A stretch of DNA of 64,000 bases from Amanita rubescens (Eukaryota; Basidiomycota; Agaricomycetes; Agaricales; Amanitaceae), in NCBI GenBank assembly GCA_015039365.1, contig WION01000002.1:806001-870000 (forward strand), read 5' to 3'. A program made the translations under genes and the position numbers. The notes beneath the pieces are model-generated. The model was not told where the DNA came from, did not search any database, and was given only the letters and a program-made list of their open reading frames with translations. Below are positions 11,383 to 23,513 of the stretch, piece after piece. How positions within the stretch are numbered: position 1 is the first letter of the stretch; every line of letters starts with the position of its first letter.

Positions 11383-12142
11383 ATGAGCTTGCTACGTTCT
11401 GCCTTCCGAAGCCTTCCGTCAATCGCGGCGCGCACACCAATTTCAACAGCGGTGCGACGTCCCCGTTGCTGCTCGCAGGTTACCATGAAAAAGTCATATC
11501 ACATTATGAGAGGCCTAGAAATGTACGCATGCTACTTCCCACCCTAGTATAGAACTCTCCTTATCTGATAACTCTTTAGGTTGGATCATTGCCAAAGAAC
11601 GACATGGATGTTGGCACAGGTCTCGTAGGAGCACCTGCGTAAGTTCAACTTTTTTAATCGTCGAGCCTGGCATCACGGACCAGGGTCGACATTCTCAGGC
11701 CCGGAACTAATTGACCCTCATTTTCGCAGTTGCGGCGATGTCATGAAACTCCAGATTCGTGTGGATGAGAACGGCGTCATATCGGATGTCAAGTTTAAAA
11801 CGTTTGGATGTGGAAGTGCCATTGCCTCGAGTTCATATTTGACCGAACGAGTCATGGGTATGTCGTTGGAGGAAGCTGGGAAAATAAAGAACACGGAAAT
11901 TGCCAAGGAACTATGCTTGCCGCCCGTTAAATTGCATTGCTCCAGTATGTATATCTCATGTTATTATCGCCGTTGTGCTTATGTCCTTCCCAGTGTTGGC
12001 GGAGGATGCTATTCGTTCGGCCATACGGGATTATCACTCGAAACGTAAAAACGCGGGTCAACAAAAGAACGGTTTCGTGGACGTTACCCAGGGTCCGACG
12101 ACTTCGGCATCCAAAGCCGATACCCCGACGTCAACGGCGTAA
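11383..12142 (+). CDS. ISU1: Mitochondrial iron-sulfur cluster scaffold Isu1 (IscU family), 5' frame uncertain
   Basis: The core is secure: YHEKVISHYERPRNVG, GAPACGDVMKLQI, FKTFGCGSAIASSS, and KLHCSMLAEDAI with the three cluster-binding Cys. LPPVK is the Hsp70-binding motif. Exons: 11383..(about 11478), 11479..11522, 11580..11638, 11730..11944, 11994..12142, about 180 aa. The ATG at 11383 opens a good matrix-targeting presequence (MSLLRSAFRSLPSIAARTP), but it is out of frame with YHEKV. Joining them needs one extra base near 11478 (for example a shortened G run), a 20-nt intron at 11459-11478 or a 32-nt intron at 11418-11449. An 83-nt intron (11396-11478) would delete the presequence. The C-terminal tail is longer than in yeast. 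Confidence 0.88.
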
Positions 12143-12271
12143 TTTAAGCCTGGTTCAGTAACAGAAACACCACCTATATACGTATAGTTCAAGTATTAAC
12201 TTTTTCGATTCAGTGTATTGTATTTCCATAATTGCACATGCTCGGACAATGGACAACGCTATGAATGCTAT

Positions 12272-14347
12272 TTATTTCGAAGTTGTCGTTCCTTTGCTAC
12301 CGACGAATGAAAAGCTCCCGGAAACAAACCATCGGTCGTTCGCCTCCTTCACACGTTGTGCAGCAACCGCACGATTAGTTAGTTCGAAGCCTACTTCAAG
12401 TGTTAATACACGTTATCGTTCTAATGAGAAAGACGTACCCTGGGCAGGAGTAACACTCAGCGAAGTTGCAGTACCCGAAGAGGACGCCTGAGCAGAGCGT
12501 GTAATTGCGGCCGTTCGAAGTTTGTTTGCCTTGGACAGCTTGGCTGTAAAATTATTCTCTTAGTCCGGGAACACACAAATCAAATGAAGTCATTTTACCT
12601 CGACTCTTGACTTCACCCAAACCTGCTCTGACCTTACCGGTGCCCACTCCAATCATGCCCAGACCCTTAGTTTGGTCGAAAGCGCCAACCTCTTCTTCCG
12701 CCTCACCGAACGCCATGCGGTTCTGTAACTTGCGCAATTCTGTCTGTGCATATGCTTCCTTGGACTTGCGCGCTCTAATAGCTGGACTGTGAGCACAGAT
12801 GCTAGGATGGGAAAGAATAACTACCTTCTACCGCCACGACGTTTTTTCCGTCCATCATTGGGTATAGGTAACGCTTTCACAACCTTGCTCGGCGGTGGTG
12901 CCGCCAAGCGATCAATATGCTTCTCCACTACCTCTCGTAAACTTTTCCCATAAGCACCTGGCGTAGTGAATAGGTTAGCTACAAGAAGCACGGAGGGGTC
13001 AGACATATTACCATCACGCTGACTCCTCTCGAGGTCCATTCTAGCGGCTAGGACGCATTTTGCACCGACCGTCCGCTGAACCTTCATGCGATATTCTGGC
13101 GGGGTCTCTGTAACGATTTCTGACTGGAATATGAAGCCAGTGTGACGACGCTGCGTCGCAGTTGAGAAACCAGCTGTGATTTTTTTCTGAGCACCCAACA
13201 ACTAGTGAAATTGTCAGCAGCGCGTGTAATTCATTGCACCGATAACATACATGCACATTGCACGATGGCATTTTTGCGAGACCGGTCAGCCCACCCGCCA
13301 CACCAAGGAGTTTCGCAGCTGTGGTTGTGCCAACGATTGCCGAAAGATTTGGGGCGAGCGTGTTCATCCTGGAGCTGACATACATAAAAATCTGCGTATC
13401 TATGTCAGTGACCTTCTGAACTGGGAAAATTATGGTGTACCTTCTTGCGAGCATCTTCTAACTTGTCCGCCAGGTCGCACGCGCGTTGTATAGCGGCCCA
13501 ATCCGCCTCTAACAGCTGCTTACCAGAGGTGGTCGTAGCAGTAACGACAACACTCATGATGACAGCCGGTGGAAGGATCCCCGTTAAATCCACTTTGGTG
13601 GGATCCTATTTGGACAGTCAGTTGTTATAGATATAGTCAAAAACAACACGTACTTCATGGTTGCCGAGCGCTCTGACAGACCGGATGTACATCGCAGGAT
13701 CGGTAACAAGTTGTTCGAGTTCGGGGAACTTTGTGGCGTAATGATCTCGGATGAACTATATGCAATACAAGAAAGAAAAAAAAAGTTAATACCTGATGAT
13801 ACGATAAGTAATCAAAGATTGCTTTGCCTTGTGGACAACGAGGATTTCATTGTCGACATCAACAGACAAGTTATTGGCTTGCACGATGAGGTTATACTCG
13901 GGATTTAAGTGCGCAGGTAGTGACATGGATTCCATCGAGGATGGGTTCGCTTGGTACTTCTCGATGTCCTATTGGCATGACATTATTATAATGTGTTGAG
14001 AAGGACAACAGAAGATTACACACTTTGAGAATTTCGGTCATTCGTTTACTCCCGTGCAACTTGGCGACCTTGGACACGTCTTCAACCGTACCAAGCTCCA
14101 TTCGTTGCACGTCTTCAGCATCCAACTCTTCTGCAGGCTTGACGCCTCCTTCGAGGACTAGACCTCCAGCTTCCTCGTCTTCCGGTTCGTCCTCTAGGTC
14201 AGACAATTCATCATCATCCTCCATTGCGTCTGCTTTTCGTTTGAGAGGAACGGGAGGTGGGGCCATGGATGCATCATTCTGTTCAGGTTCGCCGCCGTCG
14301 TCGGACAAACCTTCTAGGTCAAGCAAATCGTCGTCGAGACTGGGCAT
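12272..14347 (-). CDS. PRP31: Pre-mRNA splicing factor Prp31 (U4/U6 snRNP, Nop domain)
   Basis: Ten exons: 14024..14347, 13828..13968, 13654..13755, 13441..13605, 13251..13391, 13012..13201, 12825..12957, 12599..12786, 12439..12543, 12272..12390 (complement), giving 535 aa. The N-terminus is acidic, followed by the NOSIC-type region ([19 protein letters not shown]), the Nop domain ([36 protein letters not shown]), and the Prp31 C-terminal domain with [10 protein letters not shown] and [11 protein letters not shown]. It binds the U4 5' stem-loop and 15.5K protein. The second intron (13756-13827, 72 nt) has a GC donor (AAG|GCAAAG): no GT site keeps both frame and the conserved HKFIRD junction. 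Confidence 0.95.
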
Positions 14348-14540
14348 GATGCGCGCACAGGGTATTGTTTGGTAACGAAGGTGATGACAAACAGACGGGT
14401 TTGGACACGCGCAGATCGACAAGGTGAATGATGTCACTTTCAGTCGTCAGTAACGTGGTGACGTCTGCGTGACGTCACAAGGAGGAGAAAAAATAACTCC
14501 ACCTCCACTTGCCGTGCCTCTTGACTCTTTTCTTGCTATC

Positions 14541-16750
14541 ATGCCCGCAGGCGGAGTTGTTGACGCATTCAAAAGTATCTCGCTCGTCTTACCATCATGT
14601 TAAACTTCCCTTTTATCAAATTCTCTCTAGACCTCTTGAGGCACGGCAGAAACCACAACAGCGGCCATCCCCCTCGCCAAATTCATGCTCAGCCTAATAA
14701 TATTCCTTCACGTGTTGATCATCAACAGGAGCAAGCAACCTCCGTTGCTCCCGTGAATCACACTGAACCGACGTACCCCCCAGCTCAAGAGGCTGCGGCC
14801 ATGATCGTTAATGAGGAACGCGAGGCCCGCAATAGTATGCCTTCCTACAAAGGTTTAGAGAATTTCAAGCTTTTAGAGAAGATGGGAGAGTGCGCAGACT
14901 TTACTATGCATACCGCATCGTCTAACCTTCGTATTCCCTAGCGGTGCCTTCTCCGATGTTTACAAGGCCCTCGATTTGACAACGGGTAAAAAGGTTGCCG
15001 GTGCGTTCTCACCTATTGTCTAAGACTTTATCTCTTATCGGCCTTACATTGATCGCATAGTGAAAGTTGTCCGAAAGTATGAGCTGAATGCTTCTCAGGT
15101 TAGCGATACCTTTTCGCGTGCATAACATGACTTTGTTCTTCGTGACTGACTTTCAATACCTTCTTTGCGCGCGGTCGCGGTGTTGTTGCTGATTAGGCGG
15201 GAGAGAAGCACCTTAACGCACAGTTTAAGAAAAAGCCGCGCGCGATAGAGGTACCTTCATTTGTTCTCTCCCATCCTGTTCTTCCTTGCTCTTATAACCT
15301 ATTCTGATGCAATATCTTCAGAGATCGAATATACTTAAAGGTATTACCGCGTTATTTAGCCGAATATATGAGGTTCTAATTGGCAGAGGTCCAAATAATG
15401 CGCGGCGTCAATCATTCATCTGTCGTTAGGTTACACTCGTTTTTTGAGTCTTCGGAGCACTACTTCCTCGTATTAGAACGTAAGTCTATTCCCCTATCAT
15501 GATTTTCGTTGAATTCATAGCGCTTGCATAGTTATGGAAGGCGGCGAACTATTTCATCAGATTGTCAAATTGACGTATTTCAGCGAGAATTTGGCTCGCC
15601 ACGTCGTTATTCAAGTCGCACAGGGAATTCGCTATTTACACGAGGAACGCGGCGTAGTTCATCGCGATATAAAACCCGAGAACCTATTATTCGAACCCAT
15701 CCCGGTCTTGCCCTCAAAACAGACCATCCGGCGTCCATACGATGAAGAGAAGCAAGACGAAGGTGAATTCATCCCAGGGGTAGGCGGCGGCGGCATAGGT
15801 CGCGTGAAAATTGCAGACTTCGGCTTGAGCAAGGTGTTGTGGGACGAGAAAACGAAGACACCGTGCGGTACTGTGGGGTACACTGCTCCAGAAATTGTTA
15901 AAGAAGAGCGATATAGCAAAAGCGTCGACATGTGGGCCTTGGGATGTGTGCTATACACACTTCTAAGCGGCTTCCCGCCATTTTATGACGAGAGCATCGA
16001 TATTCTCACTGAGAAGGTGGCGAGAGGCTATTATACATTTCTAAGTCCGTGGTGGGATGATATCAGCGCTTCGGGTACGTTTACCAATTGCCCTCGGATG
16101 ATAATTGTTCAATCGTTGTAGCCAAGGATCTTGTCACCCATCTGTTGTGTGTGGATCCGGAAAAACGATATACTATTGACGAGTTTCTGGCACATCCCTG
16201 GTGTAACGAAACACACATGCCTCCCCCGCCGCTAGCGCCGATCGCCCGCAATGGCAGGGACATATTCACCAACAGACCATTAGACTCTCCGCTGTTATCT
16301 GCAGCATTGGGTAGGCCCGAGGGCCGTAGCCCTGGCCTAGCTACTTTGAAGGAGGCATTTGATATCACATACGCAGTGCATCGGATGGAAGAAGAGGGGG
16401 CTCGCAGGAGAAAGTATCGAGGGAATGGTATGGGTGTGCACAGATTCCTTGGAGGGCTGAACGAAGACGACGAAGACGAGGAAGCGATTGGAAGCGATAA
16501 TCTCCCGGATGCCGCTCGGCAAATTGAACCTTTCACTAACCATAATGCACCGCAAGACTTGTCGTCAATACATCGTAAGCCAGATCGAAAGCGAAACTCA
16601 CCGAAAGGTTTCGAACTTGATCTGGACGGTGCAACGTTACTTGGACGAAGACACAGGCGGAATGTTGGCGTCAACGCCAGTGGTGCTCTACCAAGCTTGC
16701 AAGGAAATGGCAGCCCCCTCAAACTTGAAACATTGCGGATTGGCGATTGA
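14541..16750 (+). CDS. Serine/threonine kinase of the CAMK group, Rck2/Srk1-like
   Basis: Nine exons: 14541..14574, 14631..14889, 14942..15000, 15061..15098, 15197..15250, 15322..15340, 15387..15479, 15532..16074, 16122..16750, giving 575 aa. The kinase domain starts at FKLLEKMGDGAFSDVYKALD. AVKVVRKYE carries the ATP-binding Lys, VVHRDIKPENLLF the catalytic loop, IADFGLSK the DFG and YTAPEIVKEE the activation segment. An insert between HRDIKPEN and DFG (about 45 residues, Gly-rich) is typical of fungal Rck2/Srk1/Cmk2 kinases, which act downstream of stress MAP kinases. The C-terminal 180 residues are hydrophilic and acidic. The assignment within CAMK is by overall resemblance. It is divergent from PRP31 with 193 bp between. 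Confidence 0.85.
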
Positions 16751-18118
16751 GGTGCTGGCCCACGATTATCGACCACCTATACCGTTCGATTTTACCCCTT
16801 TGCCATTCTTCGTTCTGTTGGTCCGTTGGTCCGATTTGTCCATTAGTTCTCTTTTTGGCGGACAATACTCTATCGCACGCCCCATAGGTGACATGATTTA
16901 ATAGTTTCTGCATTACTCTTCCATGGAACATTCCGATGCCACGTCTAGGCTGCGTGTAGCTCAAGAGTATCCACTATCATACGTGTGTAGTTTAGTAAAG
17001 TAACAATCTAACGTTATCCCACTGTTGGCATCGCTCAAGTGTCAGTACAGCCCTTTCCAGGTGCAAATGTTCAACGTTCACATGTTGCACTTGTCATCCG
17101 GCGAACAGGGTGAATGATGCCCTAACGCATTGATGCTGCAATCACGCAACTTCGGTTTGGATAGCTTTAAAATAGGAAATCAGAACTCAGTTTGGAACGA
17201 TGGTCTCGGGACCGTTAGTCCGCATGACTTTCGGATACCTGTCAAGAGGGGGTAGTCGATTGCCGAAATGGACTACTGTTAAACTGAGGCTTCACGGGAG
17301 ATGCTTGATAAATTTTGCGCCACAAGGCTCGTGGCTGTACGATAAAGATCCCTCAAATACCTATAACAGTTAGGAGTAGACAGCGGGTCCTGTGAGAGCC
17401 TATCGCTATATATAGCTCACGTTCACACAGACAGTTTGTCTAATTACTAACTCATTAAAATCAGCGGTGGAGGGATTTAATAACAAGGCTAAAAACCCTA
17501 GTCCTGTTTAGTAAAACTTGGTTCCAATGGCAGCACGAGAGTCTTCATATCGCGTCCCTGTTCCCAGGGGACTGGATATAATAGCAACACGCCACATACG
17601 ATGCCGTCGTATTACACAGTCTATTAAAAAGAGGTGGATCGTGTGTGACCAGATTGAACTAAACAAGTTGTTAGAGCTTAATGTAACTTCCGCGGAGGGC
17701 CACGACTCGAGGCAAGCACAACAGCGCAGCCTGGCCAATGATTCATACACCCGAGAGATACCCACACATGTCCTAATATCCCAGGAGTAGTTAACGTAAG
17801 TGTGTCCACAGCCTAGCTTCCGAGTTTGGACGATGGCTAATTTTGTTTTGAGTTTTAATGCTCGATAGAAGAATTCGATGAAGATCGTTATGCGGAGATG
17901 ATACGGATCGGATGGTGAACGAACTTCTGGCCTTAAGAAGTAGTGGATAACCCGCGGCAGGCTGCGGCAATGCAGCTACAGCATCAATGAAGAAGGGGAA
18001 GATCGGGATGCTAATCCATGCAATCGGTCGGTCAACGAGTTTTCCATGCTTTGGAGTGGGTATCTCCGGATGACAGTATGTGAATGATGGTGCAGGGTAT
18101 CCAATACGGGGGAAACAA
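16751..18118. other. 1.37-kb spacer between convergent genes; no supported gene
   Basis: Short open frames exist (for example a 90-codon plus-strand frame at 17518-17790), but none shows a family motif, signal peptide or credible intron structure. No tRNA cloverleaf, transposase motif or long repeat was seen. Part of the right end is the 3' untranslated region of the dynein light chain gene. Confidence 0.5.
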
Positions 18119-18649
18119 TCAAGAGATGGCCAGTGCTATGCATGTACAGATCAGGGAGTCCTGGATTAACCGTATCAGTTTTGGATGGAATGATCCATTG
18201 AGAGCGGATTGGCATGCTGACATTCGCGAACATCTCCTGGGCGACGCAATCCCCTTCCTGCCAATGGCAAAGGATATCTACTCTAAAGAATAGAAATTAG
18301 AGTCTCGTACGTGGGTGTAACGCTTACGTACCTTCCACCTTGTCCCAAGTTCTCGTTAACTTGGGTCAAGACCACATATTTACTAATGGATGGGTGAGAA
18401 TGGATAGCCCACACGATCTGTCTGTAGTACTCACAAGCCGCGTGGTTGTATCTCGATCATTCTTTCCTTGATTCGCTCTGAAATTTCTTTGATAAAAGCG
18501 CGCAATTTGTCGCGGTCCTTCAAATCTGCCCATGATTGAGATTGCAGAGTGGACGATAAGAGCTTCTTGATGTAAGCCTTGAGGGAGTCATTATCGAATT
18601 TTGGCTTGGAAAGGGAGAAATCAGAGCGGGGAGATTGTGGGGAACGCAT
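18119..18649 (-). CDS. Tctex-type dynein light chain (DYNLT/TCTEX1D2-like)
   Basis: Four exons: 18435..18649, 18332..18382, 18222..18282, 18119..18160 (complement), giving 122 aa. Family blocks in order: a helical first half (DNDSLKAYIKKLLSSTLQS...FIKEISERIKERMIEI), KYVVLTQVNENLGQGGR, CHWQEGDCVAQEMFAND and the last strand SLICTCIALAIS. The last exon is only 14 codons; without it the frame runs on into unrelated sequence, so the splice after FAN is important. These proteins are cargo or intermediate-chain adaptors of dynein. The start codon is 63 bp from that of the Pex11-type gene. Confidence 0.85.
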
Positions 18650-18712
18650 GAGAGAGGAGCCACGTGGTGCTTGTGACGCGCTTTAGCTCAGCCACTCGTG
18701 TGGGCGCGCGAC

Positions 18713-20034
18713 ATGACCTCAATATCTTTCGCTTCTGACTCTCCTCAGTTCTACCCTCCCTCATTTGATACTTCTGCTTCCTTCCAGATCAATCCCCTCG
18801 GCGCCCACCCACCTAGATCTTCTGCTATCAATGGTACCGAATTAGGTGACACCCCTGCGTCAGACGAGAAAATAGCACCAGAGGATGTGGAGTTGGATGA
18901 ACAAGAAGACAAGGTGAAGAAAGTAGAGGGGCGGGTTCGCAAGGAAGATGTTTGGAACGAGATGTTCTTGACAAGCAATGGCAGAGACAAGGGTTTTGTG
19001 CGTTGATTTGACTCATTCGGTTCTCTCCCCTGGCTCACTTGCAACGTCACAGAAACTTATCCAATATAGTATCCGTGTATATCTTCTCCTACATAATGCT
19101 GCCAGTACCAGTCGACTCCTACGTCAGCGAACTCCATCTCCGTGGAACATTGAGCTGGCAAAGCGTCTTGAGTCAACAGCAAATGGTCTCTCATTTACAA
19201 GGTTATTTCTTATCCCAGATGATAAATTTATATTGATCGTCCAATGTCGACAGGAAGTTATTGTTACTTTTCAACTGGTTATCTCCTCTATCGATAATAA
19301 CCGCTCAGCAAGCGGTCCCATTCTCTCTGGAGAATTCCCCAAAAGCATCTAAAACGACTTCACGACCTTTCTTGCACGCATTGCTGCACACTCCCCCACC
19401 TGTATTGCTTGAATTTATTCATGGACTTGCAGATGACGTGGCGACATATGGCAAGCTTGGACTGTTTAGCAGAAAATTCGGTCAACGCGCAGAACGTTTC
19501 TCTGACTGGTGTTGGTTACTAGCAACGCTAGTAGGGCTTGTTGAGAATGGGGTAGAACGACAGATGATACGGCGCATGCAAACAGATGGTATGCTTCTGT
19601 GCCTTGGGCGCTTCTTTCGTGGCTGATTACATTGTAGTGCAGAACCGTTTATACACTGAATCCATGGCGGGAGCAACCGCAAAGTCCAATCCTAGGGCAG
19701 CAAAGATGGATGAGACAGAGTTGAAGCGACTGCAACGCCAAGACTATTGGCTGAGTATTACAAGGGCGAAACTAGTGATGGACCTCATATTTGTTTGTGA
19801 GTTGATGTCAATTCGACTTGCGGAAGGAAGCCTTACTTATGTGCAGGTTACGATCTTTTTAACATCAAGCGTGCAAGAGAACCTGTGAAAGCGTTGACCG
19901 GTCTGATAGCGGCAATCCTGAGGTATGCCGGCGTGCTTCTTTGCCGCCCGCTGTTCTGATAGATCTTCTTCAGCTCCGCAAAGCTATATGATCGACACAA
20001 AACATCACTTCTGAAGAAGGCGCTAGCATCGTGA
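18713..20034 (+). CDS. Pex11-family peroxisomal membrane protein (Pex11C-like)
   Basis: Six exons: 18713..18997, 19053..19201, 19254..19588, 19638..19796, 19847..19922, 19974..20034, giving 354 aa. The Pex11 signature begins at RDKGFKLIQYSIRVYLLLH and continues through LAKRLESTANGLSFTRKLLLLFNWL, ADDVATYGKLGLFSRKFGQRAERFSDWCWLLATLVGL and a C-terminal AKLVMDLIFVCYDLFN helix. Ahead of it is an acidic, Lys-rich 90-residue N-terminus not found in yeast Pex11. Pex11 proteins bind and elongate the peroxisome membrane before division. The first ATG is at 18713; upstream codons in this frame are not ATG. Confidence 0.85.
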
Positions 20035-20191
20035 TACCAGTTTTCCTCGCTGTCCCTGATCGGGTAACCGGCGGATCTCAATAGGCAGTAGAAGTTGCCT
20101 TACATTATATATACCACTTTATGAGAGTGCTTTGTATTTCTGCTTTGGTTCTGTAGCTAACGTACTATATCTTGGTTCTCGGGAACTTTGC

Positions 20192-20569
20192 TCACCACCA
20201 CCGTCGCGAAGCTTTCACGGGTTTTGACATAGGTGCCTCTTCATCCTGTTTGACTTGGATTGTTTGTATCTCGAGTTCCAACTGTTTTATTCGCTCATTG
20301 GCTTCTTCCATGTATTTTTCATGTGATAACTGCAGGTGAGTCAGTTGGAGACCCTACCATAATAATGAGGTCAGTCAGTGGCACTGTAGTCTCAATGAAG
20401 TGGTACATGCTAGATAAACTGCCGAGCCCAAAAGAAAAATAGGAATCATGGCCGGGAGAGTGTTGGAATACCAGAGACGGTGTGGGGATGGATTGTCATG
20501 GGAAGTCGTGCTGTAGGGCGTACTGGGACGGATTCTGGGAATGATAGGACGAATGCGGATGGACCACAT
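20192..20569 (-). CDS. Small single-span membrane protein, function unknown
   Basis: Two exons give about 106 aa. Exon 2 (20192..20353) is clear: a charged helix (HEKYMEEANERIKQLELEIQTIQ) ending in a basic tail. Exon 1 (from 20569) begins with an Arg-rich, presequence-like MWSIRIRPIIPRIRPS and holds one membrane segment (AMIPIFLLGSAVYLGLQL). The join is ambiguous. A GC donor after 20411 keeps a full-length helix; a GT donor after 20420 is normal but shortens it by three residues. The order presequence, one helix, coiled coil suggests a mitochondrial inner-membrane protein, which is inference only. Confidence 0.6.
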
Positions 20570-20801
20570 TCTCGGTACAACACGTGGACCGAAAAACGCT
20601 GGAAAGTAGCTAATGGGTGGCGAATAAAAAGGAAGAGGGTACAGTGTACTTACATGGCTAGTTGAGAAACAAAACAAACTGTAGCTTGTTTGACAGATAT
20701 CCGGATGGTGATGCGGAGCGGGTAGCACGCACGCACGCACGTGTGACCCGTAGATTTTACTATCTCTTTCTTCCCTGCTCGTTCCTGCTTGGACAGGTTC
20801 A

Positions 20802-22085
20802 ATGGATTCCCGTCGGCTCGACGCTCCTTCGACACAGTCTTTCACTGAGAAGTCCCAAAATCCTCCTCAGACTTCCACAATCAACGACTCGGAGCCTTCA
20901 AGCCATTTCCCTACATCCTCCGCAGCACAACGCCCGACCTCGTGTACGACCCCTTCTCGTCTACACCAATACCCCCGGACATGCCACAATCAAGCCCGTA
21001 CACGTACACGCATACCGTATACCCGCCCCCGTGGTCTACGGATATGCAACCTGTTCAGATCATGGCTTCCCATAATTTCATATGTGGCAACAAGCCTTGC
21101 CTTTCTACTCGCGATTGCGTTGTATAGAGACCAAGTATTTGCACGTGAGTTTGGATATGGCCCATACCTTCGGATACGAAGATCAAATACCATCTCGATT
21201 AGGTCTCGACTGAATTATCCCACTGGTTGCAAGCTGATCCAATGTATGGGCAAATCGTATTATTCGTGCTAATTTTTATCACCACATTTCGTGAGTCCTT
21301 CTCGTTGGCTCCATTCCATTGCCGTATTCACATCATTTTATCTTACAGCACCTATTCCCCTTTACTCTACACTTATAACTTTATCTGGATATACTTTTGG
21401 GCCCTGGATGGGTGCCATTATCTCCTATTTTGCGGCTCTCAGTGGCGCTCTCACCGTCTTCATCATATCTCGCGCCCTTTTCCGTGAATCGATCACCCGT
21501 TGGCTCGCTTCATATACCGGCATCAGGCGCGTCGTTCGCGCCATAGACAAGAGGCCAAAATTACTGTTTCTGATACGTTTGGCACCCTACCCATACAATG
21601 TGATGAACTGTCTGCTGGCAGCAGCACCGACGCTGACGCTGCGCACGTATACCATCTGCACGGCCTTATCATTGTTCAAGGTCATCATACACACGAGTTT
21701 AGGCGCTTCCATCCACTCGTTTAAGGATTACCATCGCCGCGGTTCGGGCAACGATCCGTCTCAGGAACATAGTTCAGACACCGCAGCACGGGTGTGGACG
21801 GGAATCGGCATTATTCTCTGCGTTCTCATCTTCGTCTATCTATCCGTCATTGCTCGTAGAGCCGTGGACGATGAATTAGGGGACGAAGAAAACAGATGTG
21901 ACAATGAGGAAACTGTCGCCTTCCTATCTCCGCATGCTCAACAAGATTGCGAAGCACTTGGTGGTGATCCCGGTGCTGACGTGAGCAGAGAGGAAGGCAT
22001 GGTGGAATCACCGTTAAGACCCATGCATCAGATGATGCCAATCTCTGCATCACTGCGTTCAGACGGACACCTTATTCATGCATAG
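20802..22085 (+). CDS. TVP38: Tvp38/DedA (SNARE-associated, VTT) family membrane protein
   Basis: Three exons: 20802..21134, 21203..21290, 21349..22085, giving 385 aa. The VTT domain reads ITTFPPIPLYSTLITLSGYTFGPWMGAIISY, then LFLIRLAPYPYNVMN and YTICTALSLFKVIIHTSLGASIHSF, with a final membrane segment WTGIGIILCVLIFVYLSVIARRA and an acidic cytosolic tail. Tvp38 lives in Golgi and endosome membranes; the wider family includes lipid scramblases (TMEM41B/VMP1). Intron 1 uses a GT donor at 21135, not the nearby better-looking GTGAGT, which would bring in a stop. The N-terminal 70 residues are less certain because a second frame there also reads like protein. Confidence 0.88.
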
Positions 22086-23513
22086 CCTGCGGACTTATCT
22101 TATTCGTTACTTAAAAAAAAAGTTGATAATTGCTCAGACGTTCTAGCTTTCGTTCGTTATATTGTATTAGTTGCTGTAGAAAAAAGAATAATACGAACAA
22201 TTTTGACGACATGAGGCGCGAGGACAGCAGGATCTCGATGGTGAATTCTGGGGGACCTATCAACGCCGCTGAAGTTGAAACTGTATGACCGGGACCAGAT
22301 CGCGGGTGAAATAAACCCAAAAAGGTATAAGCCCAGAAAGGCATCGATCGAGCTGATTACATATCGGGCATTCGCTGTCAACAGAACCTTCTGATCGGAA
22401 AAGCTGTTACTGAGAGTAGCCGTACTTGCTCTCGGGGGCGGTTATGTGAGCGTACAACTTGAGCCATCTACATATGGCTGCGCACAATCACCAGCCAATA
22501 AACACCTGTCCTCCATTTTGCCCGTCCTTGACCGTAGTCCTTTTTTTGGCCCAGTGTGAATTGATCTGCACCAAGAACCCTCGAATTTTAGATCTGAGAT
22601 CGAACACTGACTACTATACGACTTTTTGACCTAATACCGTCAAAGAGCACTCAATATCCGTACCTACACAACTAAGCTATTTACAGCTACCAAGACCACG
22701 TAAACACTCAGAATGGCAGCTGTGTGTATGCAATGGTGCCAGCCGTCATCTTATTTGATTCATAATGCACGCTTTGTACAGCAAATTATATACCTTTTTG
22801 TAATACGGGGCGCTCACGAGCACCTCTTCCACGTGGTGTTTATGGGGTTAGCGTGCAGCCGGCAAAAAAACAATACAATAAACTTGATCTTCGCCTTTGA
22901 GCTTAATACATTATAATTAAATCTTAATTTCTGAAGGAAAACTCAAATTGGCATGAACCCTGAAGTTATCATTGTGTCCCTGCATGTCGACCAAGTTCAC
23001 ACGTAGAGTCATTGTGACTGTAGACAGGAGGCAGAGGTTTTTGTGCCTCCCGTAATCACATTCATCCCCGGTCAGTCACCTGTCAGTCATGATATGTGTG
23101 GATGCTGACTGGTCGTACAGTGATTGGTTTGCCAATAATGCTAACAACATGGTAGTGGTGACGTGGTAGTGAGGTATATGCAGCACAAGGGAATATATGG
23201 CCGGAACATCGGCTATACCAAGATTGAACAACAGTTCCAAGAATAAGACTTTACGTAGATGTAGCACAGCTTGAAAGCGACAAGAGATCATCAACCTTTT
23301 CCAAAGGTAGAGATGCATAACGATGCAATGATAAGCAGGTCCAATATCCGAACAAGTTGAAACATGGGGCAAGAAGAGATGAGGTGATGAGGGTCCGTGG
23401 CCCTGTTGGGATTTTGCAGTTAGACTTCCAAAAACGTCATATCTCCCCCGAAGTTTTAGTGTACGTGTGGGCCATGTGTTCATTCATAGCGACGTAGCCA
23501 AAATCAGGCGAAA
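22086..23513. other. 1.43-kb spacer between convergent genes; no supported gene
   Basis: AT-rich, with poly-A/T tracts near 22110 and 22550. Open frames are short and lack recognisable motifs. No repeat or RNA gene was seen. It probably holds the 3' untranslated regions of TVP38 and the HSF-type gene. Confidence 0.5.

Noticed and set aside
16081..16776. A 231-codon minus-strand frame opposite the Rck2-like kinase
   Set aside because: The plus strand carries a full kinase with all catalytic motifs and correct phases; the antisense frame is a shadow.
17518..17790. 90-codon frame in the 16.8-18.1 kb spacer
   Set aside because: No motif and starts with a non-ATG codon in part of its length; chance frame.
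21141..21147. GC or GTGAGT donor at 21141-21147 for TVP38 intron 1
   Set aside because: The GTATTT donor at 21135 is in phase 0 with the acceptor and keeps the conserved ELSHWLQADP segment; the others break frame or are unnecessary.
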